Below, piece after piece: positions 37,166 through 45,673 of a stretch of DNA of 64,000 nt. Position 1 is the stretch's first letter, and every line of letters begins with the position of its first letter. The stretch is from Hymenobacter aquaticus. GTDB lineage: Bacteria > Bacteroidota > Bacteroidia > Cytophagales > Hymenobacteraceae. The stretch is taken from positions 868,001 through 932,000 of the forward strand of contig NZ_SRLC01000002.1 in the NCBI RefSeq assembly GCF_004765605.1, given 5' to 3'. The notes under the pieces are model-generated. The model was not told the origin of the DNA. It did not search any database and worked only from the letters and a program-made list of their open reading frames with translations. A program made the translations under genes and the position numbers.

Positions 37166-37740
37166 TGAGCAAGGAAGCAACCACATTGGGATTTGGGGCA
37201 CCGGCAACGCACGGGGCGCACACGTTCCGGGTGGAGGTGCCCGCCAGCCGCGCCGAGCCGGTGGTTATCGTGGAGGATTATGGCTACGCGGGCGGGATGG
37301 ACGGGCGGCCCTTGGAAGCCAGCCGGGTGCGGGTGCGTCGCCCAATATGGACGATAATTGCAGAGGTGGCGCGACAGCATTTTAACGAACGGTTGAAAGC
37401 TAAAGGCCACGCCACCGGCCGCTGGACGGTGGGCACGACGCTGGTAGAACGCCACTTGGGGCGGGAACTGTGCGTGCTGGCTTGGGCAGCGGAAAGCGCC
37501 AATGAGGTGCAAGCGCACATCATTGGCAACAACTGGCGGGCCTTTCGGCCCGAAGAGCGGTGGTGGCTGTTTATGGAGACCGTGGGCTACGCGGGTGGCA
37601 TAGACGATGCGCATCGGGGATGGCGGCGGGCACTGTTTTACGCGCTTTCGGACGGGGAGCGGCCCCCGGCCAAGACCAAGGCGTGGCGGCCCCGCGAATC
37701 GGACCAGATTTCGCTACTGCTGGAGCCAGACCCGGAATAG
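37165..37740 (+). CDS. DUF3780 protein of the anti-phage locus
   Basis: The 191-residue protein matches DUF3780: GFGAPATHGAHTFRVEVP, VIVEDYGYAGG, FNERLKAKGHATGRWTVGTTLVERHLGRELCVLAWA and FRPEERWWLFMETVGYAGG. The family has no known biochemical activity and is found almost only beside DUF499 and DUF1156 genes. Its start overlaps the DUF499 stop by one base, implying coupled translation and a matched amount. No signal, metal site or membrane segment is visible. A terminator follows directly. Confidence 0.85.
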   Translation: MSKEATTLGFGAPATHGAHTFRVEVPASRAEPVVIVEDYGYAGGMDGRPLEASRVRVRRPIWTIIAEVARQHFNERLKAKGHATGRWTVGTTLVERHLGRELCVLAWAAESANEVQAHIIGNNWRAFRPEERWWLFMETVGYAGGIDDAHRGWRRALFYALSDGERPPAKTKAWRPRESDQISLLLEPDPE

Positions 37741-37744
37741 TCTT

Positions 37745-37780
37745 AGAAGCCGCTGGCGACCTGCAAGCGGCTTCTTTTTT
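37745..37780 (+). terminator. Intrinsic terminator inside the defence locus
   Basis: AGAAGCCGCT (37745-37754) pairs perfectly with AGCGGCTTCT (37766-37775) and is followed by five more T residues. It lies four bases after the DUF3780 stop and 32 bases before the methyltransferase start, so it splits the locus into two pairs. Confidence 0.85.
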
Positions 37781-37812
37781 GAGTTTACTTATTGGATTTA
37801 CGACGCAACTAG

Positions 37813-40800
37813 ATGGAAGTGGCCGCAACTGAAAAATTAGAAGTCCGCGCGACGGCACAGCCCGGGGGTGTGGTGCCGGGGGCGCTGGCAAACACGCCCG
37901 CGCTGATTGAGCGCTTGATGCCGGTGCAGAAACTGTCGGCCGAGGCATACAAGGAGCAGATGGCCGTACAGGGCAAGACACTGACGGCGCTTGGCTCGTA
38001 TTGGAAAGGTCGCAAGCCACTCATCCTGAATCGGGCGTGCTTACTGGGCTGCCTGCTGCCGGCCACCGACCAGCCGGCCCGCGACCTAGCCATACTGGAA
38101 ATGCTGCTGGGCATGGACGACGAGTCGCTGGCGGGCCGGCAAAAGCGGGCGGTGTCGCCGAAGGAAATACTGACCCTGGTGCCGCTCAACCGATTGGAAG
38201 ACTACTTTGAGGTGCGGCCGGCTGGGGCTTTGCCTGTGGCGGCCCCGGTGAGCGCGCTGCTGCTGGAATTGAACGGGCTGCGGGTAAACTGGCGGGCCGA
38301 CGTGACGGCACCGGAGCGCCGTCGCTTGGAGGCGGAAGCCCTGGTGCTGCGGGGGCAGCCCTACCGCGAGCGGGTGTCGGCGGCACTGCGGCCCGAAGAG
38401 GTAGCGCCCGAGCTGTTGCAGTTGCACATCTGGAAGGAGGTGAACAGCCACCTAGGCACACAGGCCAGCAGCTTGCCCGAACTGGTGGAGCAGTTGGGCA
38501 TCATGCGCTTCGGGCACCGGCCGCGGGTAGCAGACACATTTTCAGGGTCGGGTCAGATTCCGTTTGAGGCGGCTCGGCTGGGGTGTGATGTGTATGCGTC
38601 GGACCTCAACCCAATTGCCTGTATGCTAACGTGGGGGGCATTCAACATCGTAGGTGGTACAGCGTCACAACGGGAGGCGCTGCGCGAGTCGCAGCAAGCG
38701 TTGGTGAAGGGGGTGAAGGCCGAAGTAGACCGGCTGGAAGTGGAATCTGACGGACAGGGTTGGCGTGCCAAAGTGTTTTTGTATTGTCTGGAGGCGCGCT
38801 GCCCGCAAAGCGGCTGGTTGGTGCCTCTGCTTCCAAAGCTGATAGTGAGCAAAGGCTTCAAGGTGGTAGCTGAACTGGTGCCCGACCCGGAAAATAAGCG
38901 TTACAACATAGAACTGCGGCAGCAAGCTACCGTTGCTATGCTAGCTGCTGCTGACAGGGGCACGGTGCGGACAGATGGTAACAGTCGAGAACCTTACTTG
39001 TACCACGTAGTAGATGGTAAGGAGTATCGCACGAAAATATCGACGCTGCGCGGTGACTACCGCCGTCCTGATGGCAGCACCGGAAACCGGCTGCGTCAAT
39101 GGGAGAAATCGGATTTTCAACCCCGGCCCGACGACCTGTACCAAGAGCGGTTGTACGCTGTGCAGTGGGTGCGGCCACGGCAAGGGGATGAGCCGGAAAG
39201 GTCAGAGTTTCGGGCTGTGACAGCGGATGATTTAGCACGGGAGCAGAAAGTGGCTCGGTATGTAGCCGAGCATTTAGCCGACTGGCAGGAAAAAGGCTGG
39301 ATACCAGATATGCGTATTGAGCCTGGTGATAAAACAATTGAGCCAATACGCACCCGTGGGTGGATGTACTGGCATCAGTTGTTCAACGCCAGACAACTGC
39401 TAGTAGCGGGTTTTACTAATAGCATGTCAGATGCATTTGGCAAGTTTGCGCTTACTCGAATGCTTAATAAAAATTCCCGTTTGAGTAGATGGGATATAGG
39501 TGTTGGAGGTGGTGGTGCAACGCAAGGTGTTTTTGACACACAAGCGATGAACACGCTTTATAACTATGGTACACGAGGAACAGACGCGCTAAGTGACTCT
39601 TTCGAGCCTTCTTTCAAGCAATTTTCTATTCTTTCAGAAACCAAGATTAGCAGCCACGCGGCCAATGAAATCAATACGCCCATTGATATTTTCCTGACCG
39701 ACCCGCCTTATGGGGACGCGGTGAAGTATGAGGAGATACTGGAGTTCTTCATTGCCTGGCTGCGCAAAAGCCCGCCGCCTGAGTTTGCAGATTGGGTATG
39801 GGACAGCCGGCGGGCACTGGCCATAAAGGGCGAAGACGAAGCGTTTCGGCGAAGCATGGTGTCAGCCTACGCCCGCATGGCAACCTGCATGCCGGCCAAC
39901 GGCTTGCAGGTGGTGATGTTCACGCATCAGTCGAGCACTATTTGGGCCGACATGGCCAACATCGTGTGGGCGGCGGGCCTACAAGCCACGGCCGCTTGGT
40001 ATGTGGTGACGGAAACCGATAGTGCCCTGCGGGCGGGGTCTTACGTGAAGGGTACGGTGCTACTGGTGCTGCGCAAGCGCGAAGAAAACTTGCGCATCAC
40101 CCGCGATGACCTAGCGTATGAGATACAAGACGAAGTAGAAGAGCAGGTGCGGCAACTTACAGGCCTCAACCAGCAGGTGATGGGCCGGCAGCGGGCCGAA
40201 AACGTGTTTGAGGATGCCGACATCCAGATGGCCGGCTACGCGGCGGCCTTGCGTGTGCTAACGCGCTATTCCGTAATAGACGGGCGGGACATGACCACTG
40301 AGGCTGCCCGCCCCCGGGTGCGAAATCAGGAGACTTTTGTCGACAGCCTAATCAAGTTTGCTGTGGATACGGCCAACCAATGCCTAGTGCCGCAAGGAAT
40401 CAGCGCCGGGCACTGGAAGCAGCTGAACGGAGCCGAACGGTTTTACTTGAAGATGCTGGACCTAGAAGACCGGGACGTGAAGACGCTGGATAACTACCAG
40501 AACTTTGCCAAGGCATTTAAGGTAAGGGACTACCAGGTGCTACTAGCCAGCCTGAAAGCCAACGATGCCCGCCTGCGCAGTGCGAGCGAAATGGGCCGGG
40601 CCGAGATGAGCGAAGGGGCAGAGCTATATGGCACGGTGCTGCGAGCGGTGCTGTATGCATTGATGCAGCTGGAGCGGGACGAAGACGGAGCTATCGTGCA
40701 AGCGCAGCTGACCCACAATATTCCGACCTACTACGCCGACCTGACCCAACGGGAACTGGCTATCGAACTGGCTGGCTACCTAGCCCGGCATCTGGCTCGT

Positions 40801-40869
40801 CGGCGGCCTGAAGAGGCCAAGGCAGCACGCATCCTGCGGGAGCTGCTTACACACCAGCAACTCGGCTAG
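37813..40869 (+). CDS. DUF1156 DNA methyltransferase of the anti-phage locus
   Basis: The 1018-residue protein has an N-terminal DUF1156-like region (YWKGRKPLILNRACLLGCLLPAT), the SAM-binding motif DTFSGSGQIPFEAARLG (about 241-257) and the catalytic DPPYGD (about 629-634), typical of adenine-N6 methylases. The large insert and C-terminal part are probably target recognition and partner contacts. In BREX and DISARM the methylase marks self DNA, and the same is inferred here. It starts 73 bp after DUF3780, behind a terminator, and ends 57 bp before the helicase. Confidence 0.9.
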   Translation: MEVAATEKLEVRATAQPGGVVPGALANTPALIERLMPVQKLSAEAYKEQMAVQGKTLTALGSYWKGRKPLILNRACLLGCLLPATDQPARDLAILEMLLGMDDESLAGRQKRAVSPKEILTLVPLNRLEDYFEVRPAGALPVAAPVSALLLELNGLRVNWRADVTAPERRRLEAEALVLRGQPYRERVSAALRPEEVAPELLQLHIWKEVNSHLGTQASSLPELVEQLGIMRFGHRPRVADTFSGSGQIPFEAARLGCDVYASDLNPIACMLTWGAFNIVGGTASQREALRESQQALVKGVKAEVDRLEVESDGQGWRAKVFLYCLEARCPQSGWLVPLLPKLIVSKGFKVVAELVPDPENKRYNIELRQQATVAMLAAADRGTVRTDGNSREPYLYHVVDGKEYRTKISTLRGDYRRPDGSTGNRLRQWEKSDFQPRPDDLYQERLYAVQWVRPRQGDEPERSEFRAVTADDLAREQKVARYVAEHLADWQEKGWIPDMRIEPGDKTIEPIRTRGWMYWHQLFNARQLLVAGFTNSMSDAFGKFALTRMLNKNSRLSRWDIGVGGGGATQGVFDTQAMNTLYNYGTRGTDALSDSFEPSFKQFSILSETKISSHAANEINTPIDIFLTDPPYGDAVKYEEILEFFIAWLRKSPPPEFADWVWDSRRALAIKGEDEAFRRSMVSAYARMATCMPANGLQVVMFTHQSSTIWADMANIVWAAGLQATAAWYVVTETDSALRAGSYVKGTVLLVLRKREENLRITRDDLAYEIQDEVEEQVRQLTGLNQQVMGRQRAENVFEDADIQMAGYAAALRVLTRYSVIDGRDMTTEAARPRVRNQETFVDSLIKFAVDTANQCLVPQGISAGHWKQLNGAERFYLKMLDLEDRDVKTLDNYQNFAKAFKVRDYQVLLASLKANDARLRSASEMGRAEMSEGAELYGTVLRAVLYALMQLERDEDGAIVQAQLTHNIPTYYADLTQRELAIELAGYLARHLARRRPEEAKAARILRELLTHQQLG

Positions 40870-40926
40870 TAAATCACAGACTGTATTCTGAATTAACGGG
40901 CGAAAGCGGCCCTCTACCTCAACTTT

Positions 40927-43632
40927 ATGCTTCAACGGTTTTCATCGCGGCGCGAGCGGCTTGACCACGCTTTTTTGCGGGAGCGGCTGCGAGGGGCTAC
41001 TTCGTACAAACGAATTGCGGGGTACTTCCGCTCGTCGATATTTGAACTGGTAGGGGAAGAAATTGCTGATATTGGGCAGGTGCAGATTCTGTGTAACAGC
41101 GAGCTGGACGCGGACGACGTGGTGGTGTCGAAGCATGTGCGGGAAACGGCCTTGCAAGCTCGCTGGAACGAAGTGCCGTCAGAAATAGAAGCACTGCTTC
41201 ACCGTGAGCGTTACCGTCGGCTGTACGAACTGCTGAGCAACGGCAATGTAGAAATCAGGGTGGTACCGCAAGACCAGGTATTCATACATGGAAAAGCAGG
41301 TGTAATTACGCGGGCTGATGGCAGCAAAACCAGCTTCATAGGCTCGGCAAATGAAACGCGGCGGGCGTTTGCGCACAACTACGAGTTGCTGTGGGAAGAT
41401 GAATCGCCGGAAGCCGTGGCATGGGTAGAGGAAGAATTTGAAGCCTTGTGGGCCAATGCATACTCGCTGCCGGATGCCATTATTCAGGAAATAAATCGGG
41501 TAGCTAACCGGGTAGAAATTCGTTTTGAACAGGTAAAGGCACGCGACCTCCCTGCGGCGGCGCTGGCCGAAAGTCCAATATACCGGGGCGGCGAGCAATT
41601 ACAGCCTTGGCAGCGTTCGTTTGTGACGATGTTTCTGGAGCACCGGGAAACCTATGGCAAGGCCCGGCTGCTGCTGGCCGATGAGGTAGGCGTGGGCAAA
41701 ACGCTGTCGCTGGCAGCCAGCGCCATGCTGGCCGCACTGCTGGACGACGGGCCGGTGCTGATATTATGCCCTTCGACGCTGACGCGGCAATGGCAGGTGG
41801 AGCTAACCGACAAGCTGGGCATTCCGAGTGCAGTATGGTCGTCAAGCCGGAAGGCCTGGCTGGACCCGAAGGAGCATGTCATCAAAACCCGTGGGGCAGA
41901 AGACGTGGCGAACTGCCCGTTTCGCATTGCAATTGTCTCGACGGGACTGCTGTTTCACCAGTCGGCTGAGTGCGAATATTTGCTGCGCCGCAAGTATGGA
42001 ACCGTCGTGCTCGATGAGGCCCACCGGGCACGTCGGCGCGGCGGGATGGGGGCAGATGGTAGTCAGGCCAATAATCTGCTCCGGTTTATGCTTCAGATTG
42101 GGCCGCGCACCCGGCACTTGCTGCTTGGTACTGCCACGCCGATGCAAACGGAAGTTAGTGAGTTGTGGGACTTGCTCGAAATACTGAATAACGGAGCCGA
42201 CTTTGTGTTGGGTCGCCCGCCGGTGAGCCGCTGGGGCAACTGGCAGGAGGCGCTGCCCGTGGTGAAAGGAGATGTTAATCCAACAACTGGCCGCGATGCT
42301 TGGGAATGGATACGCACCCCTCTGCCACCCGGCCGGGAAAACTCATTGTTTGCCCAACTGCGGTGGGACCTGAATGTGCCTGATAAGGAGTTCTTTTCGG
42401 CCACAGGCTACGGTTCTTTGGAGTACATGACACAACAGGCGCTAGGGGATGCGTTGTTACCTGGCTTTCTGCGCGAGCATAATCCGCTGCTGCGCCACAT
42501 CGTGCTACGCCGCCGTCAAACACTGGAAGAAGCGGGTCTTTTGCAGCGGGTAGGTGTGGTGGTGCATCCCGAACCGAATGCGCCCGTGACGGCCTACCTG
42601 GGTGTGAGCTTTGATGGGTTGGGCTTGCTGACCAACCACCCGTTTGATTTGGCCTATCAAGCAGCTGAGGAGTTTACTAAGGAACTGCAAAAGCGAACAA
42701 GTGCAGCGGGCTTTCTTAAAAGCCTGCTGCTACAGCGCATCTGCTCCAGCTTCGCGGCTGGCCGGCTGACGGCCGAACGGATGCTACAACGAGAGCAGGT
42801 AGGGGAGGAAGACGACCCCGATAGCCCGGCAACCGAAGCCACTCTTGGAACACTTACGCCGGCCGAAGCACAGCATTTACACACGATAGTGAATGAATTG
42901 AGCCGGCCCGAAGCCCGTGACCCAAAGCTGAATGCGGTGCGCTATTTCCTGACTTCGCATCGAACAGACGGCAAGACCTGGCTAGAGCACGGTTGCATCG
43001 TCTTCAGCCAATACTACGACACTGCCACCTACATCGGCTCGGAACTGGCCAAACTGCTGCCGAATGAGCCGATTGGCGTGTATGCGGGGGCGGGCAAAAG
43101 CGGCATTTTCCGCGGCGGCGACTTTGCAGCCGTTGAGCGGGAAGACATAAAGGGCGCAGTAAAGGAGCGTACTATCCGACTGGTGGTAGCTACCGATGCC
43201 GCTTGCGAAGGCTTGAACCTGCAAACGCTAGGGACACTTATCAACGTGGACTTGCCTTGGAACCCATCGCGCCTGGAGCAGCGGCTAGGTAGAATCAAGC
43301 GCTTTGGGCAAGCTCGTAATACTGTGGACATGCTAAATCTGGTTTACCATGGATCGCAGGATGAACAGGTGTACCGGGTTCTATCGCAGCGAATGCGGAA
43401 CCGCTACGATATTTTCGGGGGGCTTCCTGACACAATTGAAGACGACTGGATAGAAAACATTGAGAAGTTGGACGAACGCATGAACGAGTACATGCACCTG
43501 CGGCAAAGTGCCCGAGACGTGTTTGAGCTACGCTACCAAAGCACCGTAGACCCGGAAGCTGAACGCTGGGAACGGTGCGCCCAAGTGCTAGCTCGGCGCG
43601 ATGTAGTGGACCGACTGTCAGCGCCGTGGTAG
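40927..43632 (+). CDS. PLD-SNF2 helicase of the anti-phage locus
   Basis: The 901-residue protein joins an N-terminal PLD-like domain (about 20-180; FIHGKAGVIT...TSFIGSANETRRAF, an HxK and GSxN pair, with the Asp after HxK replaced by Thr) to a SNF2-type helicase: Walker A DEVGVGKT (about 252-259), DEAH box VVLDEAHRARR (about 363), ATPMQTEVSELWDLLEIL, and motifs V-VI CEGLNLQTLGTLINVDLPWNPSRLEQRLGRIKRFGQ. The layout matches helicases of DISARM-related loci. It probably translocates on and senses or processes foreign DNA. It is the last gene of the locus. Confidence 0.9.
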   Translation: MLQRFSSRRERLDHAFLRERLRGATSYKRIAGYFRSSIFELVGEEIADIGQVQILCNSELDADDVVVSKHVRETALQARWNEVPSEIEALLHRERYRRLYELLSNGNVEIRVVPQDQVFIHGKAGVITRADGSKTSFIGSANETRRAFAHNYELLWEDESPEAVAWVEEEFEALWANAYSLPDAIIQEINRVANRVEIRFEQVKARDLPAAALAESPIYRGGEQLQPWQRSFVTMFLEHRETYGKARLLLADEVGVGKTLSLAASAMLAALLDDGPVLILCPSTLTRQWQVELTDKLGIPSAVWSSSRKAWLDPKEHVIKTRGAEDVANCPFRIAIVSTGLLFHQSAECEYLLRRKYGTVVLDEAHRARRRGGMGADGSQANNLLRFMLQIGPRTRHLLLGTATPMQTEVSELWDLLEILNNGADFVLGRPPVSRWGNWQEALPVVKGDVNPTTGRDAWEWIRTPLPPGRENSLFAQLRWDLNVPDKEFFSATGYGSLEYMTQQALGDALLPGFLREHNPLLRHIVLRRRQTLEEAGLLQRVGVVVHPEPNAPVTAYLGVSFDGLGLLTNHPFDLAYQAAEEFTKELQKRTSAAGFLKSLLLQRICSSFAAGRLTAERMLQREQVGEEDDPDSPATEATLGTLTPAEAQHLHTIVNELSRPEARDPKLNAVRYFLTSHRTDGKTWLEHGCIVFSQYYDTATYIGSELAKLLPNEPIGVYAGAGKSGIFRGGDFAAVEREDIKGAVKERTIRLVVATDAACEGLNLQTLGTLINVDLPWNPSRLEQRLGRIKRFGQARNTVDMLNLVYHGSQDEQVYRVLSQRMRNRYDIFGGLPDTIEDDWIENIEKLDERMNEYMHLRQSARDVFELRYQSTVDPEAERWERCAQVLARRDVVDRLSAPW

Positions 43633-43792
43633 TTGGTCTTAATTTGATAGTTTGTTTCGATGGTTGGGTGATGACTGCACAATTCGTGACCGGTTAGCTT
43701 ACCAGTTCATAGGAAAAGGATAAAAGACAAGAAGCAGTATCTCGGGCTAGCCCAAAAAAACAATAAATAAAGTGACCACATGCGTTATGCTT

Positions 43793-43815
43793 GTTTAAAC
43801 CAACGTTTAAACCAA
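43793..43815 (+). repeat. Tandem GTTTAAACC motif, right end
   Basis: Two GTTTAAACCA units 12 bp apart, matching the pair at 19748-19770, lie 45 bp inside the right att site. Confidence 0.65.
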
Positions 43816-43819
43816 AAGC

Positions 43820-43857
43820 AAATCAGCCACCCAGACTTACGTCTAAGTGGCTGATTT
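43820..43857 (-). terminator. Element-borne hairpin downstream of tRNA-Gly
   Basis: A 17-bp stem with two mismatches (arms 43820-43836 and 43841-43857) begins just past the tRNA 3' end. It mirrors the AGCCAC...GTGGCT hairpin at 19546-19579, the tRNA's original downstream structure. Confidence 0.6.
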
Positions 43858-43859
43858 AC

Positions 43860-43906
43860 AATGAGCGAGAAACGAGGCTCGAACTCGCGACCCTCAGCTT
43901 GGGAAG
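43860..43906 (-). other. Right attachment site (inside tRNA-Gly)
   Basis: This is the 47-bp partner of 19584-19630. It makes up the 3' half of the intact tRNA-Gly gene, so integration restores a functional tRNA. Confidence 0.92.
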
Positions 43907-43936
43907 CTGATGCTCTACCAACTGAGCTACTCTCGC
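43864..43936 (-). tRNA. tRNA-Gly (anticodon CCC)
   Basis: The 73-nt sequence folds as a complete cloverleaf: acceptor GCGAGAG/TTCTCGC, D-arm GCTCAGTTGGTAGAGC, anticodon arm TCAGC-TTCCCAA-GCTGA and T-arm with TTCGAGC. The loop places CCC at positions 34-36. CCA is not encoded. The gene is the integration target of the island on its left. Confidence 0.95.
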
Positions 43937-44152
43937 GTGGGGGTTGGTACTGGCAAAAGTAAGCAGCATTCGGCAAACTAGGTATCCACCCGGAATATAT
44001 TTCTGCTTGAGAAAATTTGGTCCAGGGGCGGTGGGGCCGGGCGGAAGCGGACAACCCACGTGCGGGCACGACTCAATGACAGTCAATCCGTATGAGGGAA
44101 GGAATCGGCGGCACCAGGGCCGTGCGGACGTTCCGACTTTATTCTCCCACCC

Positions 44153-44785
44153 ATGAAAATACTCGTTTTTGGTGCTTCCGGCGCTACTGGCCGCCAACTG
44201 GTGCAGCAGGCCCTCGACCAGCAGTTCAGCGTCACGGCCTTTGTGCGCGACCCGGCCAAGCTGCCCCTTAAGCATCCCAATCTGCGGGTGGTGCAGGGCG
44301 ACGTACTCCGGCCCGACACCCTGGAAAAGGCCGTGCCGGGCCACGATGCCGTGCTGCTGGCGCTGGGCGTGAAGAAAAACCAGTCGGGCGACACCACGCT
44401 GTCCGACGGCACCCAGAACATCATCGAGAGCATGCAGCGCCACGGGGTGCGGCGGCTGATTTGTGAGTCGTCGTTGGGGGTGGGCAGCAGCAAGAACGAG
44501 TCGGGGTTTCTGTTCGGCAAAATCATTGCCCCGCTGTTTCTGAAGCACATTATGGCCGACAAAGAGCGACAGGAAGCCCTGGTGCAGCACAGCGGGCTGG
44601 AGTGGACCATCGTGCGGCCCGCCGGCCTGACCAATGGCAAGGCCACGGGCGGCTACAAAATTGCCCTCAGCTTCGCTAATGCCAAGATCAAAGGCCGGGT
44701 TGCCCGGGCTGATGTCGCGCAGTTTATGCTCCAGCAGCTCTCGACCGACGCTTTCGTGGGCCGGGCCGTCGGAATTTCGTATTAA
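44153..44785 (+). CDS. NAD(P)-binding SDR-like protein
   Basis: The 210-residue protein starts with an atypical-SDR Rossmann motif (KILVFGASGATGRQLVQQAL) and continues with VVQGDVLRPDTLEKAVPGHDAVLLALG and WTIVRPAGLTNG, as in NmrA-like and biliverdin-reductase-B-like proteins. The usual YxxxK catalytic pair is not evident, so it may be a reductase or only a redox sensor. Substrate unknown. It is the first chromosomal gene right of the island. Confidence 0.88.
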   Translation: MKILVFGASGATGRQLVQQALDQQFSVTAFVRDPAKLPLKHPNLRVVQGDVLRPDTLEKAVPGHDAVLLALGVKKNQSGDTTLSDGTQNIIESMQRHGVRRLICESSLGVGSSKNESGFLFGKIIAPLFLKHIMADKERQEALVQHSGLEWTIVRPAGLTNGKATGGYKIALSFANAKIKGRVARADVAQFMLQQLSTDAFVGRAVGISY

Positions 44786-44810
44786 GTTTGACCTCCCAAC
44801 CCGCTTCGTC

Positions 44811-45050
44811 ATGGCATATCCTCCTTCCGGCCGCCACTCTACTACCAGCACCCTCTACATGGTGGCCGGCGTGCTGCTGCTGGTGGCGCTGGCCCTGCGC
44901 ACCCCCGATTTGTACCGGGCCTGGCAAACCGGCGAGCTGACCACCGCCCGGGCCGGCCTGACGCTGGTGTTTCTGGTCGGGGCGTTGTTTATGCTGCGCA
45001 TGGGGTGGCGCCTGCGCCGCAACAACCGGCAAAACGACGTTATCGACTAG
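44811..45050 (+). CDS. Small two-helix membrane protein
   Basis: The 79-residue protein has two hydrophobic helices (LYMVAGVLLLVALAL and LTLVFLVGALFMLRMGW) and a basic C-terminus. The start at 44811 is the ATG 25 bp after the SDR gene; a longer overlapping frame lies inside that gene. No function can be assigned. Confidence 0.7.
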   Translation: MAYPPSGRHSTTSTLYMVAGVLLLVALALRTPDLYRAWQTGELTTARAGLTLVFLVGALFMLRMGWRLRRNNRQNDVID

Positions 45051-45079
45051 CCGCGCCGCTTTTCCGCTTCTGCATTTAT

Positions 45080-45616
45080 ATGTCTTCTCCGCTTCGCATT
45101 TCCGTTGCCAAACGCACGCCGGCCGTTGCTGCCCAACTGGCCGAGCTGGGCCGCCAGACCTTCCACGATACCTTCGCCGCCGACAACAAGCCCGAGGACA
45201 TGGCCGAGTTTCTGGCCGCCACCTTCGGCCAGGAAAAGCAGCTGGCCGAGCTGAACGACCCGCACACCACGTTTCTGCTGGCTTACATGCAGCAGCAGCC
45301 CGTGGGCTACGCCAAGCTGCGCCTGGGCTCGACGCTGGGCCTGGAAGACGGCAAGCCGGCGGACGGGCGGTTGGAAATAGAGCGCCTCTACGTGCAGCAG
45401 GACTGGATTGGCACCGGCCTGGGCGCCGCCCTGATGCGCCGCGCCATCGAGGAAGCACGCCAGCACAACTGCCGCACGGTGGTGCTGGGCGTGTGGGAGC
45501 GAAATGAGCCTGCCATTGCCTTCTACCGCCGCTTCGGCTTCCGCGAAGTCGGGCAGCATGCGTTCCGGGTGGGGCAGGATGTGCAAACCGACCTTATTTT
45601 GCGCAAAGGGCTGTAG
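45080..45616 (+). CDS. GNAT family N-acetyltransferase
   Basis: The 178-residue protein has the GNAT fold: GYAKLRLG (strand 3-4), LEIERLYVQQDWIGTGLGAALMRRAIEEA, with the acetyl-CoA P-loop GTGLGAAL, and WERNEPAIAFYRRFGFREVGQHAF. The acceptor is not predictable. ATG 45080 is chosen because the fold starts there; it lies 30 bp after the small membrane protein. Confidence 0.9.
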   Translation: MSSPLRISVAKRTPAVAAQLAELGRQTFHDTFAADNKPEDMAEFLAATFGQEKQLAELNDPHTTFLLAYMQQQPVGYAKLRLGSTLGLEDGKPADGRLEIERLYVQQDWIGTGLGAALMRRAIEEARQHNCRTVVLGVWERNEPAIAFYRRFGFREVGQHAFRVGQDVQTDLILRKGL

Positions 45617-45640
45617 GCGTCCCACATTCGCGGCGGGCAT

Positions 45641-45648
45641 TACCTTTG
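45641..45648 (+). promoter_or_regulatory. -7 box for the hydrolase-like lipoprotein gene
   Basis: TACCTTTG matches TAnnTTTG and lies 26 bp before the start, a good distance for a short leader. The -33 element is unclear. Confidence 0.45.
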
Positions 45649-45673
45649 TGGCTCAGCACTTCCTTCGCCTCTC

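Larger units (their letters stand above)
19584..43906. mobile_element. Integrated genomic island in tRNA-Gly(CCC)
   Basis: About 24.3 kb lies between the two tRNA-derived direct repeats. It begins with a tyrosine recombinase gene and has visibly lower GC and less biased codon use than both flanks. It carries an excisionase-like HTH gene, a VirE-N/DUF3987 replication-type pair, a serine recombinase, and a defence cargo. No relaxase, coupling protein, tra gene, capsid or terminase is seen, so transfer would need a helper. Confidence 0.9.

Noticed and set aside
34079..43632. Calling the locus classical DISARM or BREX
   Set aside because: DrmB/DUF1998, PglZ, BrxL and a Lon-like protease are all missing. 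Only the logic is shared.
43744..43753. GGGCTAGCCC before an A run as a terminator of the helicase gene
   Set aside because: The palindrome has no loop and the tract is A, not T, on the helicase strand.
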